53,585 bases of DNA, from the NCBI GenBank assembly GCA_902570125.1, contig CACFXK010000008.1, forward strand, positions 1 through 53,585. Direction: 5' to 3'. The stretch is from an uncultured Pelagibacteraceae bacterium (lineage in GTDB: Bacteria; Pseudomonadota; Alphaproteobacteria; Pelagibacterales; Pelagibacteraceae). The translations under genes and the position numbers were made by a program. The notes beneath the pieces were generated by a model, which searched no databases, was not told the origin of the DNA, and was given only the letters and a program-made list of their open reading frames with translations. How positions within the stretch are numbered: position 1 is the stretch's first letter; the number at the start of each line of letters is the position of its first letter. Positions 44,403 through 53,042 of this stretch are shown here, piece by piece.

Positions 44403-46475
44403 ATGTTTAAAGTAGTAAAAAAAGAAATAGAAGTCAGTGGAAAAAAAATAAGTTTAGAAACAGGAAAGATAGCAAGACAAGCAGATGGAGCAATTATAGC
44501 TCAATGTGGAGAAACAGTTGTTTTAGCAACAGTTGTTGGTACAAAAAAAGTAAATCCAGATATGGATTATTTTCCATTGTCAGTCAATTACCAAGAAAAA
44601 TATTATGCAGCTGGAAAGATACCAGGTGGATATTTTAAAAGAGAGGCTAGACCAACTGAGAGTGAAACATTAATTTCAAGATTAATTGATAGACCAATTA
44701 GACCTTTGTTTCCAGATGAATTTAAAAACGAAGTTCAACTATTACCAACGGTAATATCTTATGATAAAGAGAATGAAGCAGATATTTTATCTATCATTGC
44801 ATCATCAGCAGCTCTTGCAATCTCAGGAATGCCTTTCATGGGTCCTGTGGGAGCTTCTAGAGTTGGCTTCATTGAAGGAAAATATGTTCTCAATCCATCA
44901 AAGACTGAATTAGAGAAATCAAAATTAGATTTAGTTGTAGCAGGAACTAAAGATGCAGTTTTAATGGTTGAGTCCGAAGCAAACGGTTTAACAGAGGAAG
45001 AAATGTTGAATGCTGTTAAATTTGGACACGAAGGTTTTGTTCCAATAATAGAAATGATTGAAGACCTTGCAAAAGAATGTAGAAAACCTGAGTGGACAGT
45101 TGAGAAAAAAGATCTTTCTGAGATAAAAAAGAAATTAGAAGATGAATTTACTGAAGATTTGAAAAAAGCTTTCTCTACAAGAGACAAGCAAGATAGATCA
45201 AATCAAATTTCTGAAATTACTGAAAAAGCTAAAAAATTATATGAGGAAAATGAGGCTTACACTGATTTAGATGTAAATTCTCAACTTAAAAATTTGGAAA
45301 AATCTATTGTGAGAACTGATATTCTCAAAAATAAAAATCGTATAGATGGAAGGGGTTTGGCAGATGTAAGGCCAATTATGTGTGAAGTAGGTATATTGCC
45401 AAGAGTACATGGTTCAGCTTTGTTTACAAGAGGTGAAACACAAGCCATTGTAACAACTACACTTGGAACTTCAGATGACGAACAAAGAATAGAGAGTTTA
45501 GATGGTCTTCAAAAGGAGAGATTTATGTTGCACTATAACTTTCCTCCATTTTCAGTTGGTGAAACTGGTAGAATTGGAACTGGTAGAAGAGAGATAGGTC
45601 ATGGTAAGTTAGCATGGAGAGCAATTAACTCCTCACTTCCATCAAAAGAAAGTTTTCCCTATACATTTAGGATTGTATCAGAAATAACTGAGTCCAACGG
45701 TTCATCTTCAATGGCAACTGTTTGTGGAACTTCACTTGCTCTTATGGATGCAGGTGTACCAATAAAAGAGCCAGTTGCTGGAATTGCAATGGGTTTAATT
45801 AAAGAGGGTGATGATTTCTCTGTGTTATCAGATATTCTTGGTGATGAAGACCACCTCGGAGATATGGATTTTAAAGTTGCAGGTACAAAAGACGGGATCA
45901 CATCTTTACAAATGGATATTAAAATTACAGGAATTACATTTGAAATAATGGAGCAAGCTTTAAATCAGGCAAAAGATGGAAGAATTCATATTTTGGGTGA
46001 AATGAATAAAGCTTTAGATAAATCTAGAGACAATGTTGGAAAACATACTCCAAAAATGGAAAAGATTACTGTTGATAAAAAAGATATTGCGGCAGTCATT
46101 GGAAAAGGTGGAGCAACAATTAGAGAGATTGTTGAAAAATCTGGTGCTAAAGTTGATGTAAATGATGAAGGTGTAGTTACAGTTGCTGCTCCAGATGAAG
46201 AGTCGAGAAACATTGCTATGCAAATGATCAAAGATATAACAGCTAAAGCTGAATTAAATAAAATTTATAACGGAAAAGTTATGAAAATTATGGAATTTGG
46301 TGCGTTTGTTAATTTCCTTGGAAAGCAAGATGGACTTGTACATATTTCTGAGCTTGCAGATAAAAGAGTTGCCAAAGTAACGGATGTAGTCAAAGAAGGT
46401 GACGAAGTTAAGGTAAAAGTTATTGGATTTGATAGAGGAAAAGTTAAATTATCTATAAAGCAGGCCGCTATATAG
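44403..46475 (+). CDS. pnp: Polynucleotide phosphorylase
   Basis: 690 residues, full length. Two RNase PH domains (first with [20 protein letters not shown], second with [20 protein letters not shown] and [15 protein letters not shown]) flank an all-alpha region. A KH domain ([12 protein letters not shown]) and S1 domain ([20 protein letters not shown]) end the protein. It degrades RNA 3' to 5' using phosphate. Starts directly at the rpsO stop. The last gene of the nusA-pnp block; the ABM gene follows after 4 nt. Confidence 0.99.
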   Translation: MFKVVKKEIEVSGKKISLETGKIARQADGAIIAQCGETVVLATVVGTKKVNPDMDYFPLSVNYQEKYYAAGKIPGGYFKREARPTESETLISRLIDRPIRPLFPDEFKNEVQLLPTVISYDKENEADILSIIASSAALAISGMPFMGPVGASRVGFIEGKYVLNPSKTELEKSKLDLVVAGTKDAVLMVESEANGLTEEEMLNAVKFGHEGFVPIIEMIEDLAKECRKPEWTVEKKDLSEIKKKLEDEFTEDLKKAFSTRDKQDRSNQISEITEKAKKLYEENEAYTDLDVNSQLKNLEKSIVRTDILKNKNRIDGRGLADVRPIMCEVGILPRVHGSALFTRGETQAIVTTTLGTSDDEQRIESLDGLQKERFMLHYNFPPFSVGETGRIGTGRREIGHGKLAWRAINSSLPSKESFPYTFRIVSEITESNGSSSMATVCGTSLALMDAGVPIKEPVAGIAMGLIKEGDDFSVLSDILGDEDHLGDMDFKVAGTKDGITSLQMDIKITGITFEIMEQALNQAKDGRIHILGEMNKALDKSRDNVGKHTPKMEKITVDKKDIAAVIGKGGATIREIVEKSGAKVDVNDEGVVTVAAPDEESRNIAMQMIKDITAKAELNKIYNGKVMKIMEFGAFVNFLGKQDGLVHISELADKRVAKVTDVVKEGDEVKVKVIGFDRGKVKLSIKQAAI

Positions 46476-46479
46476 ATAA

Positions 46480-46860
46480 ATGACCAAACCATTTATTTTA
46501 ATTGCTAGAATACGTGTTAAAGAGGGCAAGGTAGAGGAGTATCTAAAGATAGCAAAAGAGGCTGATGATGCTGTTAACGCATCAGAGCCAGATATGCTTA
46601 TTCATACTTTTGACCAAGATCCAACTGATCCTTTAGAATTTACTTGGAGCGAAGTTTACCGAAATAGTGAAGCTATGCTGCATCATCTAAATAATCCCCC
46701 AGTCCAAGCTTATGTTGAAAAGCACAACAAAATTGCGGATAGATTCGAAATAGAGGTCTATGGAAATATTACCGAAGAGACTATCAATGCAATAAAAGAT
46801 ACAAATATCCCTTTCAAGCATTTTAAAACTACTAATGTTGGTTATATTAGAAAAATATAA
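46480..46860 (+). CDS. Antibiotic biosynthesis monooxygenase (ABM)-like domain protein
   Basis: 126 residues. The first ~95 residues form a ferredoxin-like dimeric alpha/beta barrel pattern: FILIARIRVKEGKVEEYLKIAKEADDAV, MLIHTFDQDPTDPLEFTWSEVYRNSEAMLHHL. The family ranges from quinone monooxygenases to heme-degrading or stress proteins, so no substrate is assigned. It starts 4 nt after pnp, so it may be the last gene of that operon. The convergent msrB is 3 nt away. Confidence 0.8.
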   Translation: MTKPFILIARIRVKEGKVEEYLKIAKEADDAVNASEPDMLIHTFDQDPTDPLEFTWSEVYRNSEAMLHHLNNPPVQAYVEKHNKIADRFEIEVYGNITEETINAIKDTNIPFKHFKTTNVGYIRKI

Positions 46861-46863
46861 TTA

Positions 46864-47355
46864 CTAACTTTCTGGGATAAAAAGCAAGCAAAGACCATTG
46901 CTACAATATCTTTTTCCACCATCTGGACCATCATTGAATACATGGCCGTGGTGAGCGCCACAATTTGCACAGCTATATTCAGTCCTCTTCATGCCAAAAG
47001 AATAATCAGTTTTTGTTACAAACGCACCTGGTATTGCCTCAGTGAATGATGGCCACCCAGTTCCACTATCAAATTTTGCAGTGGACTCAAATAGTTTCAC
47101 ACCACAATTAGCACAATGATAAGATCCTTTTCTTTTTTCATAATTTAATTCACTAGTACCTGCACGCTCAGTACCCTCTTCAAACATTATTATTTTTTGC
47201 TCATTTGTAAGATCAGGATTAATTATATTGTATTCACTTTCATCTTTCTTTAATTTTTTTTTGAAACCAACAATGTTATTTGCTAAAGATGTTAACGGAT
47301 AAAATATAAAACTTAATATAGAAGCCCCAGCAATTTTCAAAAACTTTCTTCTCAC
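46864..47355 (-). CDS. msrB: Exported peptide-methionine (R)-S-oxide reductase MsrB
   Basis: 163 residues. N-terminal MRRKFLKIAGASILSFIFYP is a signal with a twin-Arg start, so the protein is probably exported. The domain contains RAGTSELNYEKRKGSYHCANCG, GTGWPSFTEA and a second CANCGAHHGHVF (the four zinc Cys). The catalytic Cys is in RYCSNGLCLLFIPE; the common family text here is RYCxNSxxL, so NG plus an extra Cys (GLC) is a mild variation that could be the resolving Cys. It repairs oxidised methionine in envelope proteins. Confidence 0.93.
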   Translation of the reverse strand: MRRKFLKIAGASILSFIFYPLTSLANNIVGFKKKLKKDESEYNIINPDLTNEQKIIMFEEGTERAGTSELNYEKRKGSYHCANCGVKLFESTAKFDSGTGWPSFTEAIPGAFVTKTDYSFGMKRTEYSCANCGAHHGHVFNDGPDGGKRYCSNGLCLLFIPES

Positions 47356-47371
47356 AATAATTATTTATTTG

Positions 47372-47521
47372 TTATTTATTTTTTTTCCCAAGCTTATTTA
47401 TTAAAAATAAAGCTATTGCAGTCAATAGGGCAAAAACTTCTAGTGCATGACCTGAACCTTCAAGAATTAATTGAACAAAAATAAATATTATACAAACTAC
47501 AAACCAAACTAAAATTAACAT
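47372..47521 (-). CDS. Small two-helix membrane protein between fabI and msrB
   Basis: 49 codons from ATG 47519-47521 to TAA 47372-47374. The first helix is LILVWFVVCIIFIFVQLIL, the loop EGSGHALE, and the second helix VFALLTAIALFLINKL, with a basic tail GKKNK. The pattern is a clear two-span inner-membrane hairpin. It lies 12 nt downstream of fabI in the same orientation. Function unknown to me. Hydrophobic periodicity and fit in the gap support it as a gene. Confidence 0.55.
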   Translation of the reverse strand: MLILVWFVVCIIFIFVQLILEGSGHALEVFALLTAIALFLINKLGKKNK

Positions 47522-47533
47522 AATGATAAAATT

Positions 47534-48319
47534 TTAAGATATATTTTTTGGATCTGGCATTCCTACTTTATTGTAACCAGCATCAACATAGTGAATTTCA
47601 CCTGTAACTCCGCCTGCCATATCACTTAGGAGATATAATGCTGAGTTTCCAACATCAATATTATCTACATTTCTCTTTAAAAAAGAATGATCTGCATTCC
47701 ATTTATACAAGAATTTAGCATCCCCAATAGCTGATGCAGCCAATGTTTTTATTGGACCTGCACTTATTGCATTGACTCTTATTCCTTTAGCCCCTAAATC
47801 TCTAGCTAAGTATTTAACACTAGACTCTAAGGCTGCCTTACAAACTCCCATTACATTATAATTTGGAATAGCTTTATTCGCCTCATAGCTAAGTGTAATC
47901 ATGCTACCACCCTCTTTCATAACTTTTGAAGCTTCTTTTGCAACTTCAGTAAATGAAAAACATGAAATTAGCATACTTCTTAAAAAATTTTCTCTTGTAG
48001 TATTTAGATATTCTCCTGAAAGTTCAGATTTATCAGAAAAAGCAATTGCGTGAACAACAAAATCAATTTCTCCCCATTGGGTTTTAACATCCTCAAACAA
48101 TTTAATTACATCTTCTTTTTTTTCAACATCGCAGCTAAAAGTAACATTAGAATTTAGTTTTTCTGCAAGAGGAACCACTCTTTTTTTAAGAGCATCACCT
48201 AAATATGTAAAAGCTAATTCAGCACCTGCCTCTGAAAGTTTCTGAGAAATACCCCATGCAATAGATCTTTCATTAGCAACACCCATTATCAGTCCTTTTT
48301 TACCTTTCATTAAAGACAT
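47534..48319 (-). CDS. fabI: Enoyl-[acyl-carrier-protein] reductase (NADH)
   Basis: 261 residues. GKKGLIMGVANERSIAWGIS binds NADH. The catalytic Tyr-x6-Lys is in NYNVMGVCKAALESS, followed by LARDLGAKGIRVNAISAGPIKTLAA, typical FabI. It performs the last reduction step of fatty-acid elongation. Last of the fabA-fabB-fabI operon, 3 nt after fabB. Confidence 0.98.
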   Translation of the reverse strand: MSLMKGKKGLIMGVANERSIAWGISQKLSEAGAELAFTYLGDALKKRVVPLAEKLNSNVTFSCDVEKKEDVIKLFEDVKTQWGEIDFVVHAIAFSDKSELSGEYLNTTRENFLRSMLISCFSFTEVAKEASKVMKEGGSMITLSYEANKAIPNYNVMGVCKAALESSVKYLARDLGAKGIRVNAISAGPIKTLAASAIGDAKFLYKWNADHSFLKRNVDNIDVGNSALYLLSDMAGGVTGEIHYVDAGYNKVGMPDPKNIS

Positions 48320-48322
48320 ATA

Positions 48323-49534
48323 TTAGACTTTCTCAAATACTAGGGTTGCATTTGTTCCACCAAAACCAAAACTATTAGACATCACAGTATTTAATGTTGC
48401 TTCTGTTTCTGTTTTAGCGACTATTGGAAATTTTTTAGCCTCTTCATCCATCTCACTTATGTTAGCAGAGCCTGTAATGAAATTATTTTTCATCATAATT
48501 AAACAATATATTGCTTCATGCACTGATGCAGCTCCTAGAGGATGACCTGATAAAGATTTAGTTGAGCTAATCTTTGGAATTTCATTTCCAAAAGCTTCTT
48601 TAACAGCATTCAATTCAGTAATATCACCAACTGGAGTAGAAGTTCCATGAGTATTTATATAATCTACTTTATTCTTTGAAGTTGCCATAGCCATTTGCAT
48701 ACATCTTACTGCACCTTCACCAGATGGAGCTACCATATCATATCCATCTGAAGTTGCTCCATAACCTGTTAATTCTGCGTATATTTTAGCTCCTCGAGCT
48801 TTAGCGTGTTCATATTCCTCAAGAACTAAAACTCCTGCACCCCCAGCAATTACAAAACCATCTCTAGTTTTGTCATAAGCCCTTGAAGCTTTTTCAGGAG
48901 TATCATTATATTTAGAAGATAATGCAGTCATTGCATCAAACATTGCAGTCATCGCCCAGTGTATCTCTTCACTACCACCTGCAAAAACAACATCTTGTTT
49001 TCCCATCTGAATAAGTTCCATAGAATTTCCAATACAATGTCCGCTTGTTGCACAGGCTGAACTCATTGTGTAGTTTGTTCCTTTAATTTTAAACGGAACA
49101 GCAAGTGTAGCTGATGCTGTACTCGCCATGGTTCTTGGTACAATAAAAGGTCCCATCAATTTTGGAGTTTTGGCTCTAGTTTTATCAGCTGCTAAAATGA
49201 CATTTTCAATTGAAGGTCCACCTGAACCCATAACAATTCCTGTTTTGAAATTACTTACTTCACTTTCTTCCAAACCAGAGTCTTCAATCGCCTCTTTCAT
49301 TGCAATATAATTGTAAGCAGATCCTGAACCCATAAATCTAATTGTTTTTCTATCTATATGATCCTCAAGTTTTATATTAGGCTTTCCATGAATATGACTT
49401 TTAAGATTGTGTTCTTTATATTCTTCAGAAAAAGAAATTCCTGATTTAGTATTTAATAAAGATTGATGAACTTCTTCCTGATTATTCCCAAGACATGAAA
49501 CAATTCCCAAACCTGTAATTACTACTCTTCTCAT
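48323..49534 (-). CDS. fabB: 3-oxoacyl-ACP synthase I (FabB)
   Basis: 403 residues. N-terminal [20 protein letters not shown]. Catalytic Cys in [13 protein letters not shown], catalytic His residues in [11 protein letters not shown] and [13 protein letters not shown]. With FabA it makes unsaturated fatty acids. The start shares one base with the fabA stop. The gene set FabA/FabB/FabI next to irr is characteristic for alphaproteobacteria. Confidence 0.98.
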   Translation of the reverse strand: MRRVVITGLGIVSCLGNNQEEVHQSLLNTKSGISFSEEYKEHNLKSHIHGKPNIKLEDHIDRKTIRFMGSGSAYNYIAMKEAIEDSGLEESEVSNFKTGIVMGSGGPSIENVILAADKTRAKTPKLMGPFIVPRTMASTASATLAVPFKIKGTNYTMSSACATSGHCIGNSMELIQMGKQDVVFAGGSEEIHWAMTAMFDAMTALSSKYNDTPEKASRAYDKTRDGFVIAGGAGVLVLEEYEHAKARGAKIYAELTGYGATSDGYDMVAPSGEGAVRCMQMAMATSKNKVDYINTHGTSTPVGDITELNAVKEAFGNEIPKISSTKSLSGHPLGAASVHEAIYCLIMMKNNFITGSANISEMDEEAKKFPIVAKTETEATLNTVMSNSFGFGGTNATLVFEKV

Positions 49535-50034
49535 TATTTAAATAATCCTACTTTTAAACTGTCTGCAGAGTATATTTTCTTACCATCAGCAAGCAGAATA
49601 CCATTTGCTAGACCAACTGTTGTTTCCCCTTTAATTAATATTCTTTTCATATCAATAATATATGTCGCCATTTTGACATTTTTTAAAACTTCTCCTGTAA
49701 ACTTTACTGTGCTTACTCCCAAGGCTCTTCCCCTTCCAGGGTTCCCAAGCCAACCCAAGTAAAAGCCAACTAGTTGCCACATCGCATCTAAACCTAAACA
49801 TCCTGGCATTACTGGATCTTCCTTGAAGTGACAATCAAAAAACCACAGATCATCTTTTATATCAAGTTCAGCCTTCATTAACCCTTTGTCAAAAGCTCCT
49901 TTTTTTTCACTAATTTCAGTAATTCTATCAAACATTAGCATTGGTGGAGAAGGTAATTTTGCATTTCCAGGCCCAAAAAGTTCACCATTTGCACAACTTA
50001 TTAACTCATCGTAATTGAAGTAACTTTTTTTCAT
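49534..50034 (-). CDS. fabA: 3-hydroxydecanoyl-ACP dehydratase/isomerase
   Basis: 166 residues. The active-site segment is [20 protein letters not shown] with catalytic His and Asp; [22 protein letters not shown] follows. It introduces the cis double bond at C10, the entry to unsaturated fatty acids. First gene of the fab operon. Divergent from irr with 72 nt in between that hold the TTTAGAATAA box. Confidence 0.98.
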   Translation of the reverse strand: MKKSYFNYDELISCANGELFGPGNAKLPSPPMLMFDRITEISEKKGAFDKGLMKAELDIKDDLWFFDCHFKEDPVMPGCLGLDAMWQLVGFYLGWLGNPGRGRALGVSTVKFTGEVLKNVKMATYIIDMKRILIKGETTVGLANGILLADGKKIYSADSLKVGLFK

Positions 50035-50083
50035 AGTTTTTTAATCTTATTACTTGATTTACAAACATTATAATATAGATATT

Positions 50084-50098
50084 CTTTAGAATAATTAT
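50084..50098 (+). promoter_or_regulatory. Putative Irr/iron-control box between fabA and irr
   Basis: CTTTAGAATAATTAT, placed 9 nt before the irr ATG and inside a perfect ATTCT-TT-AGAAT inverted repeat (50081-50092). The same word with one mismatch occurs at 50618-50632 before rubrerythrin. TTTAGAA resembles half of the iron-control element bound by Irr in alphaproteobacteria. The position suggests autoregulation; unverified. Confidence 0.45.
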
Positions 50099-50106
50099 AA
50101 TTAGTA

Positions 50107-50535
50107 ATGGCTTACGCTGACCAATATATTGATAAATTAAGAAAATCAGGATTAAGACCTACAAAACAAAGAATCAAAATTTGTGAGGTGTTATTTGATG
50201 CGGAAAAGACCTTTCACTTTACCATTAAAGAGCTGGTTAAAATCATTGAAAATCAAGCAAATATTAAGGTTTCTTTAGCAACTGTTTACAATACTGTTCA
50301 TGCATTTATTAAAAAGGGATATTTAAAAGAGATCCCACTTAATGCATCACAAAGTTATTACGATACAAATGTAACTCATCATCACCATTTCTTTGACGAG
50401 GAAGAAAATAAATTGATTGATATTCATCAAGATGACGTTGATGAAGTTAATATTAAAAGAACAATCCCGGGGAAAAAAATAAAATCGGTAGAAGTTATCG
50501 CTAAAATTGTGAGTGATAATCAATATCAAAAATAA
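50107..50535 (+). CDS. irr: Fur-family iron response regulator Irr
   Basis: 142 residues. Winged helix LRPTKQRIKICEVLF and KVSLATVYNTVHAFIKKGYL; metal/heme region THHHHFFDEEENKLIDI with the triple-His feature of Irr. Divergence from fabA-fabB-fabI is the usual Irr locus, which separates it from the Fur/Mur paralogue at 33966. Irr controls iron and heme metabolism in response to heme status. Rubrerythrin lies 114 nt downstream and has similar boxes in its promoter. Confidence 0.9.
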   Translation: MAYADQYIDKLRKSGLRPTKQRIKICEVLFDAEKTFHFTIKELVKIIENQANIKVSLATVYNTVHAFIKKGYLKEIPLNASQSYYDTNVTHHHHFFDEEENKLIDIHQDDVDEVNIKRTIPGKKIKSVEVIAKIVSDNQYQK

Positions 50536-50571
50536 TTTAATAATATCAATAGTTTAAGTAATATATTATAT

Positions 50572-50632
50572 TTATTCTAAACTGTTGACATATTATAATT
50601 CCTCTATATATAAACCTCTTTAGAATCATTAT
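50572..50632 (+). promoter_or_regulatory. Rubrerythrin promoter with two TTTAGAAT-type boxes
   Basis: TTGACA (50585-50590), 16-nt spacer, TATATA (50607-50612) is the best promoter in the window. The box TTATTCTAAA (50572-50581, the exact reverse complement of TTTAGAATAA at irr) lies upstream of the -35. CTTTAGAATCATTAT (50618-50632) covers the expected start of transcription. A strong AGGAG site (50640-50644) precedes ATG 50650. This layout suits repression by a Fur/Irr-type protein. Confidence 0.6.
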
Positions 50633-50649
50633 TAATAGTAGGAGTATAT

Positions 50650-51066
50650 ATGTCATTAAAAGGTAGTAAAACAGAGGAAAACTTAAAAGAAGCATTTGCT
50701 GGAGAAAGCCAAGCAAATAGAAGATATCTTTATTTTGCTCAAAAAGCTGATGTTGAAGGATTTAACGATGTTGCAGCGGTATTTAGATCAACTGCAGAAG
50801 GTGAAACTGGACATGCTCATGGTCACTTAGAATATTTAGAAGAAGTAGGTGATCCAGCAACTGGAAAGCCAATTGGTGAAACAAAAGCAAATCTTGAGTC
50901 TGCAATTCAAGGTGAAACACATGAGTACACAGATATGTATCCCGGAATGGCAAAAACAGCTAGAGAAGAAGGTTTTGATGAAATAGCTGACTGGTTTGAG
51001 ACTTTAGCAAAAGCTGAAAAATCACACGCTGGTAAATTTCAAAAGACTTTAGAAAGCATCGCTTAA
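50650..51066 (+). CDS. Rubrerythrin-type diiron protein
   Basis: 138 residues. The erythrin four-helix fold is visible: [66 protein letters not shown] and [19 protein letters not shown], with the Glu and ExxH iron ligands. There is no C-terminal rubredoxin domain, so electrons must come from another protein, perhaps the Fe-S protein encoded next. Role: peroxide reduction or iron storage. Strong promoter and ribosome site suggest high induced expression. Confidence 0.95.
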   Translation: MSLKGSKTEENLKEAFAGESQANRRYLYFAQKADVEGFNDVAAVFRSTAEGETGHAHGHLEYLEEVGDPATGKPIGETKANLESAIQGETHEYTDMYPGMAKTAREEGFDEIADWFETLAKAEKSHAGKFQKTLESIA

Positions 51067-51072
51067 ACAAAA

Positions 51073-51102
51073 TTTGTGGACGAAACCCCTCTCGTCCACA
51101 AA
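51073..51102 (+). terminator. Strong hairpin between rubrerythrin and the Fe-S oxidoreductase gene
   Basis: TTTGTGGACGA (51073-51083) pairs perfectly with TCGTCCACAAA (51092-51102) over an 8-nt loop. It lacks a downstream T tract, so it is not a classical intrinsic terminator. It may act as a partial terminator or 3' stabiliser that lets rubrerythrin be made in excess over the downstream genes. Confidence 0.65.
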
Positions 51103-51121
51103 AAATCATATCCAAAAAATT

Positions 51122-52447
51122 ATGAGTAAAGAAGGCAGCACACAAGCACCTACAAGGCACCCATTAAAATTCAGAGATCCAGATTTTATAAATCCTGAAA
51201 AAATTGATCAGGAAATGAGAAGGGTATTTGATATCTGTCATGGATGTAGAAGATGTTTTAATTTGTGTGATAGTTTTCCAAAATTATTTGACTTTATCGA
51301 TGAAACCGAGGGTGGTGAGGTATCAGATCTTTCAAGTGACAAATTTAAACCTGTTGTAGACTCTTGCACTTTGTGTGACATGTGTTTTATGACTAAATGT
51401 CCTTACGTACCACCACACGAATTTGATTTAGATTTCCCGCATTTGATGTTGAGATATAGAACGGCTCAAAGAAAAAATGGTGTTATATCAAAAACTGCTA
51501 ACGAATTAACTAAAATTGATCGAAATTCAAAAATAGGAATATTTTTTAGCTTTTTTATAAATTGGATTACCAATGTCAAAAATAAATTTGCTAGAAAAGT
51601 TTTAGAATTTTTTACTGGAATAGATAAAAGAGCCATTTTACCAAAATATAATAAAGAAACATTCGCAAATTATTTTCAAAAATTTAAAAAAAATATTTTA
51701 CCAAAATATAAAGAAAGAAAAGTTGTAATTTATTCCACTTGTTTTGTTAATTTTAACAAAAAAAAAACTGGAGAGGCAGCTTTAAAAGTGCTTCATCATA
51801 ATAATGTAGAAGTAGAGCACTCTTATGCAGGTTGTTGTGGTATGCCTTATCTGGAACAAGCAGATCTGGATCAAGTTACAAAGCAAGCAGAGTTAGTTTC
51901 CAGAGAATTAATCAAATATGTTGAAAAAGGTTATAAAGTAGTAACCCTAACAGCAAGTTGTGGGTTAATGTTAAAGTTTGAATGGCCTTTATTGATGCCA
52001 AATGATGGCATAATTAAAAAACTTTCTCAAAATACTCTCGATATTGATGAGTATGTTATGGATATTGCGAATAAAGAGGGTTTAGTTGATGGTTTGAAAG
52101 AAATTGATGGAGGAGTAACAGTTCATAATGCTTGTCATGCTAGAGCACAAAATATGGGTAATAAGGCAAGAGATATGCTTAAATTAATTCCAAATATTAA
52201 ATTAGATGTTGTTGAAAGATGTGCAGGTCATGGAGGGACCTTCGGTATTATGAAAGAAACTCACGATATAGCAAATAAAGTGGGCAAAACTACCGCAAGT
52301 ACTGTTAAAAGAAAAAATAATAAGTATATGGCTTCTGATTGTCCATTGGCTGGCAAACATATAAAACAGTTAGCTGATGATACAAACATTGTTAATGATG
52401 AAGCTGTGCACCCAATTGAGATAGTTTCAAAAAGTTATGGATTATAG
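51122..52447 (+). CDS. CCG-domain Fe-S oxidoreductase (heterodisulfide reductase/GlpC-like)
   Basis: The frame opens at 51074, but that TTG lies in the hairpin; ATG 51122 (MSKEGSTQAPTRHPLKF) gives 441 residues. Two 4Fe-4S motifs: CHGCRRCFNLCDSFP and CTLCDMCFMTKCPYVPPHE. Two Cys-rich CCG-like domains follow: CCGMPYLEQADLDQV, then CHARAQNMG with CAGHGGTFG. It is a soluble electron-transfer or thiol-redox protein, probably a reductase partner for rubrerythrin (inference from the operon). It is followed by DUF3501 with a small overlap. Confidence 0.9.
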   Translation: MSKEGSTQAPTRHPLKFRDPDFINPEKIDQEMRRVFDICHGCRRCFNLCDSFPKLFDFIDETEGGEVSDLSSDKFKPVVDSCTLCDMCFMTKCPYVPPHEFDLDFPHLMLRYRTAQRKNGVISKTANELTKIDRNSKIGIFFSFFINWITNVKNKFARKVLEFFTGIDKRAILPKYNKETFANYFQKFKKNILPKYKERKVVIYSTCFVNFNKKKTGEAALKVLHHNNVEVEHSYAGCCGMPYLEQADLDQVTKQAELVSRELIKYVEKGYKVVTLTASCGLMLKFEWPLLMPNDGIIKKLSQNTLDIDEYVMDIANKEGLVDGLKEIDGGVTVHNACHARAQNMGNKARDMLKLIPNIKLDVVERCAGHGGTFGIMKETHDIANKVGKTTASTVKRKNNKYMASDCPLAGKHIKQLADDTNIVNDEAVHPIEIVSKSYGL

Positions 52448-52448
52448 A

Positions 52449-53042
52449 ATGTCAAAAGAACAAAAAATTATTACAAAAGATGATCTCCTTCCTTTAGATG
52501 CATACACAAAGGTTAGAAGACAAATGAGAAAAGAATTAGTTCAATTTAAAAAAAATAGAAGAGTTCTTTTAGGGCCTTATGCAACATTTTATTTTGAATG
52601 TTATGAAACAATGATAGCCCAAGTTCAAGAAATGCTTTACATTGAAAAGGGCGGAGACGAACAAGTTGCTGACGAACTTGCAGCATATAATCCTTTAATC
52701 CCTAATGGAAAAGAATTAGTTGCCACTTTAATGTTTGAGATAGACAATCCAATTATAAGAGCAGAGTTTCTTGGAAAGTTAGGTGGAGTAGAAAATAATA
52801 TATTTATTAAAGTTGGGGACGAAAAAATTTATGCAGTTCCAGAAATGGATGTTGATAGAACTTCAGAGGATGGAAAAGCATCTTCAGTTCAATTTATACA
52901 TTTTAAATTTTCAGATGATCAAGTAAATAAGTTCAAAGACCAAAATAATTCAATTGAAGTAGGTATTGATCATAAAGAATATTCACACACAACTAAATTT
53001 TCGGACGATAATATTAAAGCTCTTTCTGCAGACTTTAATTAA
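52449..53042 (+). CDS. DUF3501 family protein
   Basis: 197 residues from ATG 52449 (MSKEQKIITKDDLLPLDAY); an upstream in-frame ATG at 52437 would overlap the previous gene by 11 nt. Signature segments: YTKVRRQMRKELVQFKKNRRVLLGPYATFYFE, YETMIAQVQEML, and NPLIPNGKELVATLMFEIDN. I recall DUF3501 as co-encoded with rubrerythrin and the CCG Fe-S protein in proteobacteria. Function not known to me. Convergent 8-nt overlap with the SH3 gene. Confidence 0.88.
   Translation: MSKEQKIITKDDLLPLDAYTKVRRQMRKELVQFKKNRRVLLGPYATFYFECYETMIAQVQEMLYIEKGGDEQVADELAAYNPLIPNGKELVATLMFEIDNPIIRAEFLGKLGGVENNIFIKVGDEKIYAVPEMDVDRTSEDGKASSVQFIHFKFSDDQVNKFKDQNNSIEVGIDHKEYSHTTKFSDDNIKALSADFN

Noticed and set aside
44759..45187. 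Open frame of 142 codons on the minus strand inside pnp
   Set aside because: It is antisense to the strongly conserved PNPase, is Ser-rich as a mirror of the codon bias, and has no family signature.
51074..51121. TTG start for the Fe-S oxidoreductase
   Set aside because: It falls inside the perfect hairpin, and the encoded leader has no family similarity.
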